From NCBI GenBank assembly GCA_947176505.1, contig CAMWQW010000028.1, positions 1-43,674 on the forward strand: a stretch of 43,674 bases of DNA. The letters run 5' to 3'. Under the pieces are notes generated by a model. That model did not search any database. It was not told the origin of the DNA and worked only from the letters and a program-made list of their open reading frames with translations. The position numbers and the translations under genes were made by a program. Source of the DNA: an uncultured Lachnospiraceae bacterium (GTDB lineage Bacteria; Bacillota; Clostridia; Lachnospirales; Lachnospiraceae). Positions 8,854 through 16,951 of the stretch are shown piece after piece (within the stretch, counting starts at the first letter, position 1; every line of letters starts with the position of its first letter).

Positions 8854-11800
8854 TTATCTCAGCCTGCTTTGCTGGTCGGCGTCAAGATGTAAACCGTTGA
8901 ACATATGGTTTAATTCAACCCCAACCTGCTTAGCTACTTCCTTGCTTGTTACACCCGGACAGGTGATGTGAATATCACCGACGTGAACATTCGGCTGGTT
9001 CTTATTTGTTAAACGGCTATTTGTTATCTGGTTTGCAACATTGTATAATTGCTGACTGCGCTCATACATGGAATTGGGCATAAGCGCTGTTGCTTGCTTG
9101 CCGGTGTTTCCGAAATATGCATTCCATTTCTGCACATAATCATACATTTTGTCACTGGGTTGAAATGGTATAATTTTGATTTCCTCGGATGCGGACGGTT
9201 GAATACTGCCTGTTGTCCTATCGGTATATGACGCGCTGCCAACATGGAGTTTGTTGCGCATGAGCTGCGCGGTCTGATTTTCATTAAAAATTACCGTGCC
9301 TTTGGGCAAGTCCATTATGGTAGGTCCATTTGTAATGACCGTATTGCCGTTTGGAAACACAGTCATTTCCGCCTGACCGTATTCGGATACCAGAGCGTTT
9401 CTTTCTGCTTTCGGAAGACCTTTGAATTTACCGGTTCCGTTAGCGAGTGCTTTCCCGTGTTTAGCAGTATAAGCGGCGCTGTTCAGATTCATTTTGCCAA
9501 GTACGGTGCCGCCTATATCTGTGCCGCCGGTTTGGTTTACATTAACTGTGATCGTACATTCAACAGTTTTACCATCAATGTCGATAAGACCTTGGTAAAT
9601 ACTCCCTACATGTTCAGCAGCTTCACCAATAACATCTTTAAATTTTTCAAATCTACCAATAACACCGTCGCCGCCGGGTTCGCCTAGAGTTTCGTCCGTA
9701 GTTTCACCAAGATTAACAATGGAACCAATCAGATTGCCGTTGGTTTCGCCTTTTTTGTCTTTGCCGCTTGGTTCGCCGCCGCCTTTTCCTTTACCATCTT
9801 CTGATTCGCCGCTGCCGATAGCGGATGTGACATTATTTACGGCTGTCTTTAAGGAACCAAATTCACCGATTACAGTTCCGTCGCCTTCGGCATCGGGTTC
9901 ACCGATTACTTCTGCAGCAGTTTCACCCATTGATGTTATCGCATCCGTGAGAGAGCCACCGCCGCTGCCTTCGCCCTTAGAACTCTTTCCGCGGGTCCCG
10001 CTGCCTTTACCGGCACTGCCGCTTTGACCTTCGCTGTCAGAGGATTCACCGCCACCACCAATAGCAGTAGTGACTTCATCTATAGCAGTCTTAAGGTTGT
10101 TGAATTGCTTGATAATACTGTCTTCACTAAAGGAGAAATTGCTTAATTGAGTCAAAGCACCTAACAAGCCGCCGACTGTTCCTTCTGTACCAATTCCTAA
10201 AGCTTCAGTGACAGATTCGATCAGTACTTTTAATGCATCAAAGGATGTGTTCAGTGTACTATTTTCAAAATTGAATCCTTCTTCAAATGCAAGCACGCCT
10301 TCTTCTGCAAGAGTCCTGACAGTATCAATAAATGATTGTTTATTTTCTTCGATGCCAAGTAGAAGACCATCTATTGCATCAACGGCTTTTGATTTATATG
10401 CTTCCGAAGGTGAGTGGGAATCCTGTCCCTCGGCAAAAGCCTCAACTGCATCAATAGCTGTCTGTTTTGTAGCTTCGATAAAGAGATTGGATTTTTCATC
10501 CCATCCATTGAGCAGACCATCACCAGCATCTTTTCCAAGCTGTAGCATATTATCGAGTTCCTGCTTTGCAGATACAATACCATCTGAAACGCCCTGTGTG
10601 ATAGCTTGTGAAAATGTCCCGTCACTGAATGTCTGTGATAATTCCTGTACGGTACTTTGTGCGTTTGAAACGATACTGCCGAAATTTTCTTTTGCAACAC
10701 CAGAAGCGTATTCTAAACCTTCCTGAAATCCTGTGTTCTGGTTCATGTCAGACATGATGCTGATATATCTGGATTTGAAATCTTCAAAAGCTGATTCAGA
10801 ACCATTCAGAACATCCTCAACAGAATAACCGAGTTCCCCAAACACTTGTTGAACAGCAGAGTATGCTTCAGCAATCTGTTGGATATCCGCAAGTTCTTCC
10901 CATTTGGATTTTTGCTGTTCCATGTTTTTGATCATGGAATCCCAGTAGTTTTCCTGCTGCATAATCAGGTTGTCGTAATACATGTTGGACGCATCAAGCA
11001 TCTTCTGGATAGCGTCCTGTTCTTCTGTCAGTGCATCTTTCTTTTCTTCCAGTAAGTCTATTTCTTTCTGGATAAGGTCAGCTTCCTTTTGTAAACGGTC
11101 GATCTCTAATGATTCTTTTGCTTCTCTGACCTTTTCTCTTGCATCACGGATTCCGGTCGTATCGGTTTCATATACGAACCCTTCACCTTCTTTATATACG
11201 GCAGTGGTTCTCTGGTTGAGCATACGTTCCAGATTATATTCCTCTTTTTGGAGGTCAATGTTTTTCTTTCTGCTTTCTGCCGCTCTCTGGATCGCATCGG
11301 CTTCTTCGTTCAGTGCATCAATTTTCTTTTCTTTTTCTTTTATCAGATCATCTATCGCATCTTTTTCCTCTTCAATGGCATCAATCTGTGCCTGATATGC
11401 ATCTGCGGCAGCTTCTTTTTCTTCCTCAAGGGCTGATATAGCTTCGTCTTTGGCATCATTTGCCGCACTGATTTTCTGATTGAGGAGAGTGCTGATACCA
11501 CTCAATGCTTTATTGTGGAGGTCTAACATACCCGAAAGGTACTCTGATTCATACTTTTCAAATTCGTCTAAATATTCTTTGCGGTCTTTAAAATACCTTG
11601 TGTAGAGCGATCTCAGAGCGTTTAAATATTGTGCTTCACTGATCTCACCATGGTCTGACTGTGCTTTTAAGTGGTCATATTCTTTCTGGAATGCTTCAAG
11701 ATAGGCATCTGCAGCTTCTTTGCCTGCTGATTTTGCCGACTTTGTAGCACCACTGAAATCAACTTTTGGCTCATAGTTAATATTGCTTGCAGCGTTGTCG

Positions 11801-13836
11801 ATCAAGGCTTTCAATGATGCCGCCTTGGCGACTTTAGCACTAATCTGTCCAAAGTTAAGAGTACCGCTGGCAACTTCTTGATATATCTGTTCCAGCTCAG
11901 TAAGATACTGGATTACTTCACCAGTATATCCGGCATTTTCTGCAAGTGTCTTAAGATTTGCAACTTCTCTAGAGGTGTTCATTTCCTGTAGGTTACACAA
12001 TTCTTTATGGAATGCAAGGATACTAAGAGCTTCAGCGCAATTTTCAGTACCAACTTTTTCTTTAAGAAATGCCTGACCTGCTTTTGTTGCTTCAACACTA
12101 CAGTCTTCTGTATTGACTATGAAATCATCCATGGAAACAGTGGCTTCTGAAAGTGCTTGTTCTAACATTTCTGCATTACTAGCTAAAGCATCAAATGCAA
12201 CCATTTCACTATTAACCACTCCTAAATTTTCAAGAGCGGCTTTCATTGTCTCGAAATCTTCCGCACCAGATAATGCTGCCTGAGTAATGGAAGTAGCGAG
12301 AGAGTTGAATGCGGTTTCTATATCCTGTTCCGTAGATTCCGTATTTCTTAATACCTGCACTAAACTTTCAAAAGCTGAGTAATCAACTGTGATTCCTTCT
12401 AGTTTGTTTAATTCATCCAGTTTGGATTTAATGGAGTCGCATGTGGATAGGATATCTATGCTCTGTAAGTCAAATTTTCCGTAATCATCATAAATATCTT
12501 GGTATGCTGATTTAAGTGAATCGAATGCTGGTTTAAGTTGGGTGTTTAGTTGGTCTATGGTTTGGGAGATGGAGAGTGATGTTTCAACTTCTATTAATTC
12601 AGTTTCTAATTCTGACTGAATATGAGCAATCCAATCTTTTGCACTCCAACCTTCCGGATGTTCGCCATACTGATCACATATTCTTAAATAAGCACCAAAT
12701 ATTACTTCTTCCTCACCTAATGCTCTGACCTCATTCCATATCTGTGCTTCTCCTGCACTATCAACCCTGTCAGCAAAACCAAGAGATTTCATAAAACGTT
12801 TTTCAATCTCGGCATAATTGAATGTATCAGAATTCGATAGAGCCATGATATACTGATATAATTCTTCAGCAGATATACCAGCGGTTTTCAAATATTCAAT
12901 TAATTCTGGAAAACGTGATGAGAGAGTAGCAATTGATAATTCTCCGGATTTGCCGAGTTCTTCTAACTGTTTGGATGCAGATTGGAAATCGGCTTTGGCG
13001 AGGATATCTTTTAATTTGTTTTCTGTTACAGATGCTTTACCATTAGCATAAAAATCATATTTTTCATATAAAGCATCTAACCTAGCTAAAATGCCATCAT
13101 CCTGACCCTCAACTAAGTAATCGTCTTCTTCCATAAAATCAGCTAACGCAGATTCTACATAGTCTTTATATGCTCCAATGGTTTCTTCTGATAATTTGAT
13201 TTGACCATCGGCATATTGCTGTAACTTTTCAATACGTTCTTCAACAGTACCTATATAGTCTGTCTTTTCGTGAATTTCTACGCCTTCATAACTTGATTCA
13301 TATTCCAGACTATCCTTTTTGGTAGTGAAATATTTCTTAGCATCTTTATTGGCTTCTTTTTGTTCTTCTGACAGAATGGATTGTTTTAATCGTATTTCAC
13401 GTTCAAGTTCTGCGTTCGTTTCTTTTAATCGTTCTAATTCTTCCCGCTCTACTAATGTCAGGTTTTCTTTTGCGTTGAGTTCATCAATCCTATTTTGAGT
13501 TGTTTGTAATTCGGAATTAAGTGATTCGATTTCTGATTTTACATTATCAACTTTTTCGGCGGACTTATCTAGTACTTTCTTGGCATATTTTTCGGCATTG
13601 TATACTCTATCTGCAATTTTACCCATTGCAACGCCAAGAGCAATTGTAATTGCTGTAAAGGATTTTAATGGATTAGCTGAAATATAATTTTTTATATATC
13701 CTGGCAATTTGCCTAATACTTTAATAAAAGCATCAAACGTACTTAAAGTATTTTGTCCATTTGTATCTAATCTATATAAACATTTTTCAAGTTCAATAGG
13801 TTCTCTTAAAAACGCTTTTACTGACGGCAAAATAAT
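8854..13836 (-). CDS. Tape-measure protein, large C-terminal part (split gene)
   Basis: About 1,660 codons of a very large tape measure, the protein that sets tail length and is threaded through the tube. After a hydrophobic stretch (KSFTAITIALGVAMGKIAD) comes a long coiled coil. The middle contains repeated charged helices (IDAIEEEKDAIDDLIKEKEK). Then come three related modules of the form GET..EVIGEP...IGEFGSLKTAV..VTSAIG, joined by Ser/Gly/Lys-rich linkers, and a C-terminal domain. The frame is open to 14142, but the extra N-terminal segment lies opposite a zinc-ribbon gene and reads like intergenic DNA, so I stop at 13836. There is no start codon with a ribosome site. The piece continues the protein begun at 18229, but only after rearrangement or splicing (see the 36-bp repeats). 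Confidence 0.85.
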   Translation of the reverse strand: MILPSVKAFLREPIELEKCLYRLDTNGQNTLSTFDAFIKVLGKLPGYIKNYISANPLKSFTAITIALGVAMGKIADRVYNAEKYAKKVLDKSAEKVDNVKSEIESLNSELQTTQNRIDELNAKENLTLVEREELERLKETNAELEREIRLKQSILSEEQKEANKDAKKYFTTKKDSLEYESSYEGVEIHEKTDYIGTVEERIEKLQQYADGQIKLSEETIGAYKDYVESALADFMEEDDYLVEGQDDGILARLDALYEKYDFYANGKASVTENKLKDILAKADFQSASKQLEELGKSGELSIATLSSRFPELIEYLKTAGISAEELYQYIMALSNSDTFNYAEIEKRFMKSLGFADRVDSAGEAQIWNEVRALGEEEVIFGAYLRICDQYGEHPEGWSAKDWIAHIQSELETELIEVETSLSISQTIDQLNTQLKPAFDSLKSAYQDIYDDYGKFDLQSIDILSTCDSIKSKLDELNKLEGITVDYSAFESLVQVLRNTESTEQDIETAFNSLATSITQAALSGAEDFETMKAALENLGVVNSEMVAFDALASNAEMLEQALSEATVSMDDFIVNTEDCSVEATKAGQAFLKEKVGTENCAEALSILAFHKELCNLQEMNTSREVANLKTLAENAGYTGEVIQYLTELEQIYQEVASGTLNFGQISAKVAKAASLKALIDNAASNINYEPKVDFSGATKSAKSAGKEAADAYLEAFQKEYDHLKAQSDHGEISEAQYLNALRSLYTRYFKDRKEYLDEFEKYESEYLSGMLDLHNKALSGISTLLNQKISAANDAKDEAISALEEEKEAAADAYQAQIDAIEEEKDAIDDLIKEKEKKIDALNEEADAIQRAAESRKKNIDLQKEEYNLERMLNQRTTAVYKEGEGFVYETDTTGIRDAREKVREAKESLEIDRLQKEADLIQKEIDLLEEKKDALTEEQDAIQKMLDASNMYYDNLIMQQENYWDSMIKNMEQQKSKWEELADIQQIAEAYSAVQQVFGELGYSVEDVLNGSESAFEDFKSRYISIMSDMNQNTGFQEGLEYASGVAKENFGSIVSNAQSTVQELSQTFSDGTFSQAITQGVSDGIVSAKQELDNMLQLGKDAGDGLLNGWDEKSNLFIEATKQTAIDAVEAFAEGQDSHSPSEAYKSKAVDAIDGLLLGIEENKQSFIDTVRTLAEEGVLAFEEGFNFENSTLNTSFDALKVLIESVTEALGIGTEGTVGGLLGALTQLSNFSFSEDSIIKQFNNLKTAIDEVTTAIGGGGESSDSEGQSGSAGKGSGTRGKSSKGEGSGGGSLTDAITSMGETAAEVIGEPDAEGDGTVIGEFGSLKTAVNNVTSAIGSGESEDGKGKGGGEPSGKDKKGETNGNLIGSIVNLGETTDETLGEPGGDGVIGRFEKFKDVIGEAAEHVGSIYQGLIDIDGKTVECTITVNVNQTGGTDIGGTVLGKMNLNSAAYTAKHGKALANGTGKFKGLPKAERNALVSEYGQAEMTVFPNGNTVITNGPTIMDLPKGTVIFNENQTAQLMRNKLHVGSASYTDRTTGSIQPSASEEIKIIPFQPSDKMYDYVQKWNAYFGNTGKQATALMPNSMYERSQQLYNVANQITNSRLTNKNQPNVHVGDIHITCPGVTSKEVAKQVGVELNHMFNGLHLDADQQSRLR
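13607..13642. repeat. 36-bp direct repeat, copy 1 (in tape measure)
   Basis: Identical to 14350-14385. Both copies encode GVAMGKIAD of the tape measure on the minus strand. The distance between them is 743 bp. Because the two coding pieces differ in frame by exactly that offset, deletion between the copies would join the upstream and downstream pieces in frame. Confidence 0.95.
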
Positions 13837-13837
13837 A

Positions 13838-13844
13838 GTGGTAG
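13838..13844 (+). repeat. GTGGTAG border motif, copy 1
   Basis: GTGGTAG occurs at the border between the tape-measure coding piece and the promoter side of the zinc-ribbon gene at 13920. The same motif holds the equivalent place at 14780-14786, and its reverse complement is at 16507-16513 beyond the intron core. A seven-base match alone is weak; the repeated context makes it notable. Confidence 0.4.
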
Positions 13845-13919
13845 ATATTATTTTTCTTATTTGACAAGATTCAAAAAGTAGTTTAAAGTACATATTATAA
13901 AAGTAAAAGGATAAAAATA

Positions 13920-14231
13920 ATGAAGCAGTGTCCGAATTGTAAAAAAGAATATTCCGATGAATTACATTACTGTTTAAGATGTAACTATCCATTAAAACGT
14001 ATAGAAGGTTCAAAAATAGTATATAGGGAAGATTATAATCAACCACATAAAGAATGTTATAATGGAGAAAGCAAAAAAAAGTTTGTAGTAGAATGCCCTT
14101 ACTGCCATTCTGTAAATACAAAAAAAATAACCAATACATCAAAAGCTGTGCATACAGCTTTGTTTGGTATTTTCAGTATGAGCAGAAACACAAAGAATTT
14201 TCATTGCAACAATTGTGGTTCAGATTTTTAG
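13920..14231 (+). CDS. Double zinc-ribbon moron protein
   Basis: A 103-residue protein on the strand opposite to the tail genes. Residues 4-22 hold CPNC...CLRC and residues 60-101 hold CPYC...CNNC, so two zinc ribbons are likely. Between the second pair lies SKAVHTALFGIF, a short hydrophobic helix. It has its own promoter-like sequence upstream (TTCAAA-17-TATTAT, ending about 20 bases before the ATG) and a strong hairpin downstream. A reverse-strand, self-transcribed gene inside a phage structural gene is the pattern of a moron expressed while the rest is silent. A related, broken copy lies at 14845-15192. Function unknown; exclusion of other phages is a guess. Confidence 0.75.
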   Translation: MKQCPNCKKEYSDELHYCLRCNYPLKRIEGSKIVYREDYNQPHKECYNGESKKKFVVECPYCHSVNTKKITNTSKAVHTALFGIFSMSRNTKNFHCNNCGSDF

Positions 14232-14271
14232 TCTATAAAATCACATCCTTTCAAAGTTATTTATGTATATA

Positions 14272-14339
14272 AATTTGTACATACAAAAAGAGTAATCAAT
14301 GGTATCAGAAATTGATTATTCTTTTTCTATATACAAATT
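14272..14339. terminator. Long inverted repeat, probable bidirectional terminator
   Basis: Arms 14272-14300 and 14311-14339 pair at 26 of 29 positions around a 10-base loop. Both strands carry a run of five T in the second arm. It lies 40 bases after the zinc-ribbon stop and covers the end of the middle tape-measure piece, so it would stop transcripts from both sides. Confidence 0.7.
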
Positions 14340-14349
14340 GATTTTATAA

Positions 14350-14385
14350 CTATCTGCAATTTTACCCATTGCAACGCCAAGAGCA
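14350..14385. repeat. 36-bp direct repeat, copy 2 (in tape measure)
   Basis: Identical to 13607-13642, same orientation. It encodes the same GVAMGKIAD peptide in the middle tape-measure piece. Beyond it the two copies diverge quickly, although the encoded upstream segments (KANPFTAF... and SANPLKSF...) remain alike, so the pieces are two variants of the same region. Confidence 0.95.
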
Positions 14386-14779
14386 GAAACAACTACTAGA
14401 AATGCTGTAAAAGGGTTAGCTTTGATAACAGCATTAAGTTTTGCCCATGCTACCACTAGTAATTCTGTAATACCCAAGTTGGCACCTTTAGTGGCTGTAT
14501 TAGCTGTGGTAGCTACTGTGTTGCCAGTGACAAACATTGTTTCAGCTTCTTCGGCTGTAATTAATCCTAATTTAACAACATAATATTTTTTATTTATATC
14601 ATTTAGGTTTGATGTACTTATAGCAAATAATGTTTGTGCCTTATCAGTTTCTTTAATTGCAGATTCTAACTTTTTAAACTGTGATGCTCTTGTTGCAACA
14701 TCGTCAAACTTGCCTATATCATTTACTTTTACTAAAATCTTAGCCGTATCTTTACCGTCTTTAAGCGTCGCATATACAA

Positions 14780-14786
14780 GTGGTAG
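14780..14786 (+). repeat. GTGGTAG border motif, copy 2
   Basis: Same motif as at 13838, again exactly where tape-measure coding stops and the upstream region of a zinc-ribbon gene begins. Together with CTACCAC at 16507-16513 it could form a short terminal inverted repeat (GTGGTAGgTTG against GTGGTAGtTGG) around 1.7 kb of foreign DNA. Confidence 0.4.
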
Positions 14787-14816
14787 GTTGTATAAAAATG
14801 TTTACAATGATATAAT
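14787..14816 (+). promoter_or_regulatory. Promoter of the second zinc-ribbon gene
   Basis: TTGTAT, 17 bases, TATAAT (TGATATAATC) about 30 bases upstream of the ATG at 14845. It is a near-consensus vegetative promoter on the strand opposite to the tail operon. Confidence 0.55.
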
Positions 14817-14844
14817 CAAATAAAAAATAATGTTAAGGTACAGT

Positions 14845-15192
14845 ATGCAAACAATTAAAAATATAGAAAACTCAGATTTAGAAGAAAATGATGTTGTAAG
14901 GTCATTTTGCAATAAATGCAATACAAATACTTTATTTAGAATTATAGCAATAAATGATAATATTACAGGAGTATGTAGTAAATGTAGAGGATTTAAAACT
15001 CTTAAATAGAATGAGAATTACATTTCGGAAACACAGGTAACAAAGAATATTCCCAAATGTCCTACGTGTTCATCAATTAATCTTCAAAAAATTAGTGCAA
15101 CATCGAAAATTGTAAATACAGCTATGTTTGGGATATTAGGAACAAAAAGATATAAAACATTTCATTGCAATAACTGTGGCTATGAGTGGTAA
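14845..15192 (+). pseudogene. Zinc-ribbon moron, second copy, with in-frame TAG
   Basis: Reading from the ATG at 14845 gives a 54-residue protein with CNKC and CSKC that stops at TAG (15007-15009). The very next codons continue in the same frame for 60 more residues with CPTC, SKIVNTAMFGILGTK and CNNCGYEW, clearly homologous to the C-terminal half of the protein at 13920-14231. The whole is therefore a broken copy of a two-ribbon protein, or two small proteins, or a readthrough product. The TAG differs by one C-to-T change from CAG. The tail sequence after the stop (ATAAAATATCACATCCTTTCA) is shared with the other copy. Confidence 0.7.
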
Positions 15193-15251
15193 AGGAATAT
15201 TAAATTATAAAATATAAAATATCACATCCTTTCATAATTACTAAAATATGA

Positions 15252-15303
15252 CCGCTCTGTAAATTATGCCAACCTAAACTATTGGTATAATTTATACAGC
15301 AGT
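15252..15303 (+). terminator. Hairpin downstream of the broken zinc-ribbon gene
   Basis: CTGTAAATTATGCCAA pairs with TTGGTATAATTTATACAG (2-base bulge, one G-U pair), followed by a T-rich stretch (TCTTATTTTATTATTTT). It is likely the terminator of the zinc-ribbon transcript. Confidence 0.45.
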
Positions 15304-15396
15304 CTTATTTTATTATTTTGAGAACGCAGATTCATATCTATACATATTCGACAAATTATGTTCTAATTTACCAATAAACTTTTGGAGGACTATGGT

Positions 15397-15582
15397 ATGT
15401 CTAACATAAATGATGAAACGTCAATAATTGATTAAGATGATATTGATGAGGAATATATCAATGAATATGTGACAGGTGTAAAAAGTTGTAGTACAATAGA
15501 TACAAATATTATGGTGATTATTACAGCGTGGCAATCTGGAGATTTACTTATACCATAATTTCAAAGAAGATTCATATTTTGA
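15397..15582 (+). pseudogene. DUF262 (ParB/GmrSD N-like) gene remnant
   Basis: A good ribosome site (TTTTGGAGGA) stands before ATG 15397, which opens MSNINDETSIID. The frame then hits TAA (15433), continues DDIDEEYINEYVTG...AWQSGDLLIP, hits a second TAA (15556), and goes on FQRRFIF before a TGA. GDLLIP-x-FQRRF is the N-terminal signature of DUF262 proteins, where x is commonly Q, D or E. Both TAA codons are one C-to-T step from CAA (Gln). A frameshift after FIF would extend it to about 15704, where a terminator stands. An intact but only distantly similar DUF262 gene is at 28259-29641. On the other strand, 15548-15703 also holds a 52-codon open stretch that I could not assign. Confidence 0.55.
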
Positions 15583-15700
15583 TGTTAAGTCTTCAACAGT
15601 TTTGGCGTTGCTGTTTGCTTTATCAAATCGGACAACGAAAATAACCGCAAGGCTCCAATCTGATGCGGTTATAATCTTATTTATATACTTATTCAATTTG

Positions 15701-15736
15701 GACTAACCGCTTGTCATACGAGTTAGTGCCTTTTTT
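15701..15736 (+). terminator. Terminator after the DUF262 remnant
   Basis: ACTAAC (15702-15707) pairs with GTTAGT (15722-15727), with additional pairs inside the loop, followed by GCC and six T. Typical intrinsic terminator on the plus strand. Confidence 0.65.
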
Positions 15737-15844
15737 GTTATTACCTACTTTCATTTTTATTTCATACTTTTGAAAGCAACCAATACTTTCTTTGTGATCC
15801 AATATTGTCATATTGGAAGGTTAACGTAAATAGTAGTATTATAT

Positions 15845-16273
15845 TCATTCTTTTGTAAAATCAATTAAGCCCTTTGAAGGGATTCTAAAAGAAAAACTTG
15901 TTATATCTTCATATGTAGATATAACAAAATCGCCCTCGCTAATAATATCCATGCCAATTAGTAAATCAACATTTTCTCTATGCATGTTTGGATTTTCTGC
16001 AACTCTTACAGTGTATATAGCTTGCTTATTTAGAAGGATATCAACATCATATAATTTCGACTGTATTATGCCATAAGGCGTATGTAATTTATCATCACAA
16101 AGTGGCTGTAAATTCAATTGCTTTGCAAATTCAGGAGATATACATGAAAATGTTGAACCTGTATCCCATGCCGCTGAAACAGGTATATCCTTTTCATCAT
16201 TTACGATATGTTCTTCTGTAATTATTCTTCCTTCAAATTTGTCATAGATTTTTGTAAAAACAAGTTCTTCCAT
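15845..16273 (-). CDS. Retropepsin-like aspartic protease
   Basis: A 142-residue single-domain protein. Residues 33-44 (VSAAWDTGSTFS) hold the aspartic protease DTG motif with catalytic Asp37, and residues 104-110 (LLIGMDI) hold the second conserved block of retropepsins. Only one DTG is present, so it would act as a homodimer, as retroviral proteases do. There is no signal peptide. The start lies inside the preceding 66-residue ORF (52-base overlap), with AAAGGA 13 bases upstream, which points to coupled expression of the pair. It sits inside the interrupted tape-measure gene, on the tail strand, downstream of a group I intron core. Substrate unknown; cleavage of its small partner, of phage proteins or of a repressor are all possible. 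Confidence 0.7.
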   Translation of the reverse strand: MEELVFTKIYDKFEGRIITEEHIVNDEKDIPVSAAWDTGSTFSCISPEFAKQLNLQPLCDDKLHTPYGIIQSKLYDVDILLNKQAIYTVRVAENPNMHRENVDLLIGMDIISEGDFVISTYEDITSFSFRIPSKGLIDFTKE

Positions 16274-16422
16274 AACGTTTTCTCATTCCTTTTTGCTTCG
16301 ATAAAATCTTGTGGATATTTTACTCCAAAATCATTAAAACTTATTCTTTTCCACTTTTTAGTTGATGTAGTAATAACGTGTCTAAGTCTACATTCATGAG
16401 TTATTGATTCATTTAGTTCCAT
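16222..16422 (-). CDS. Small basic protein paired with the aspartic protease
   Basis: A 66-residue protein (MELNESITHECRLRHVITTSTKKWKRISF...). AAAGGTGAG precedes the ATG by 6 bases, so translation is likely. Its last 17 codons overlap the protease gene in another frame. It has no recognisable domain. The tight overlap suggests that the two gene products work together or are balanced, as in toxin-antitoxin or regulator-protease pairs, but nothing in the sequence proves that. Confidence 0.5.
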   Translation of the reverse strand: MELNESITHECRLRHVITTSTKKWKRISFNDFGVKYPQDFIEAKRNEKTLWKNLFLQKSMTNLKEE

Positions 16423-16506
16423 ATTTAACTCACCTTTATTTTACCCTTGTAATGTATTTTTGTAAATGTAAAATTTTGAAATTGCTTTTTTAATTTCCAC
16501 ACCCAA

Positions 16507-16951
16507 CTACCACATTAGATGTGGATTAATTTATACTTATTTATCTATATAAAGATAGAAGAGTAGTTACACTCTTTGAATTTTGCCCAGAGTATACCAT
16601 GTTGAATTAATGAAATCCAACTGCCCATTGTACTCGTTGAACATTCCTAGAAATAGTTGTCTTTACTAGGCTTTGCTGCGGATAAAGTGCATATAATATA
16701 CAAACTTGCTTACTATACCTACTTACTTTCGCACAAGGTTCTCTATTTAATCTCAAGACTTCAAAAATAGAGTAGTATTTGTATACGTTTAGCTCGTCCC
16801 CGACAGTATCAGGCATTTACTTACATCACGTTAAAAACTTCACCTATGATTTATAGGTTACAAAACCGTGAAAGCTACATATTCTCGATATAAAATCTTG
16901 TTCCATGTTACCATGCTATATGTAGAGTGGACACACTGGCGTTTTAAGATA
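16507..16951 (-). ncRNA. Group I self-splicing intron core in the tape-measure gene
   Basis: Read on the minus strand. The exon ends GUGGAU (16957-16952) and pairs with the guide GUCCAC (16932-16927), giving P1 with the conserved U-G pair at the splice site. P3 pairs ACUGUC (16807-16802) with GGCAGU (16625-16620). CGCAGCAAAGCC followed by the P6 hairpin CCUAG/CUAGG corresponds to the P4-P6 segment of known group I introns. P7 pairs GAGUA (16635-16631) with UACUC (16594-16590) in the context GUUCAACGAGUA, and P8 pairs UUGGA with UUCAA. Three hairpins after P7 fit P9 elements. The 5' splice site is convincing. The 3' splice site is not located, and direct splicing to the piece at 14786 would not keep frame with any plausible terminal G. 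Confidence 0.75.

Larger units (their letters stand above)
14316..14786 (-). pseudogene. Tape-measure protein, middle piece (split gene)
   Basis: The minus strand stays open for about 157 codons from 14786. It begins LPLVYATLKDGKDTAKILVK, runs through KLGLITAEEAETMFVTGN, and reaches the hydrophobic stretch AVIKANPFTAFLVVVSALGVAMGKIAD. After the shared 36-bp repeat it runs off into a short unrelated tail ending in a stop at 14316. The pattern (helical charged region, then a Gly/Ala-rich hydrophobic segment) is that of TP901-type tape measures between the N-terminal domain and the coiled coil. It has no start codon with a ribosome site. It should be read together with 16952-18229 (upstream) and 8854-13836 (downstream). 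Confidence 0.75.

Noticed and set aside
9719..11436. Several plus-strand frames rich in Ser and Phe opposite the tape measure
   Set aside because: They are antisense shadows of the Glu/Lys/Ala-rich coiled coil; no ribosome sites and low-complexity composition.
13837..14142. N-terminal extension of the large tape-measure frame
   Set aside because: It is Phe/Tyr/Leu-rich, lies antisense to the zinc-ribbon gene and its promoter, and has no ribosome site; it is an accidental opening in AT-rich DNA.
14845..15582. Stop-codon reassignment in the element
   Set aside because: The long operon genes use all three stops normally or end cleanly, and the affected genes also show a frameshift, so decay is more likely than recoding.
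14786..16951. One simple intron joining 16952 to 14786
   Set aside because: Splicing at the only G near 14780 shifts the frame, and the next G upstream leads into a TAA; at least one exon or splice site is unaccounted for.
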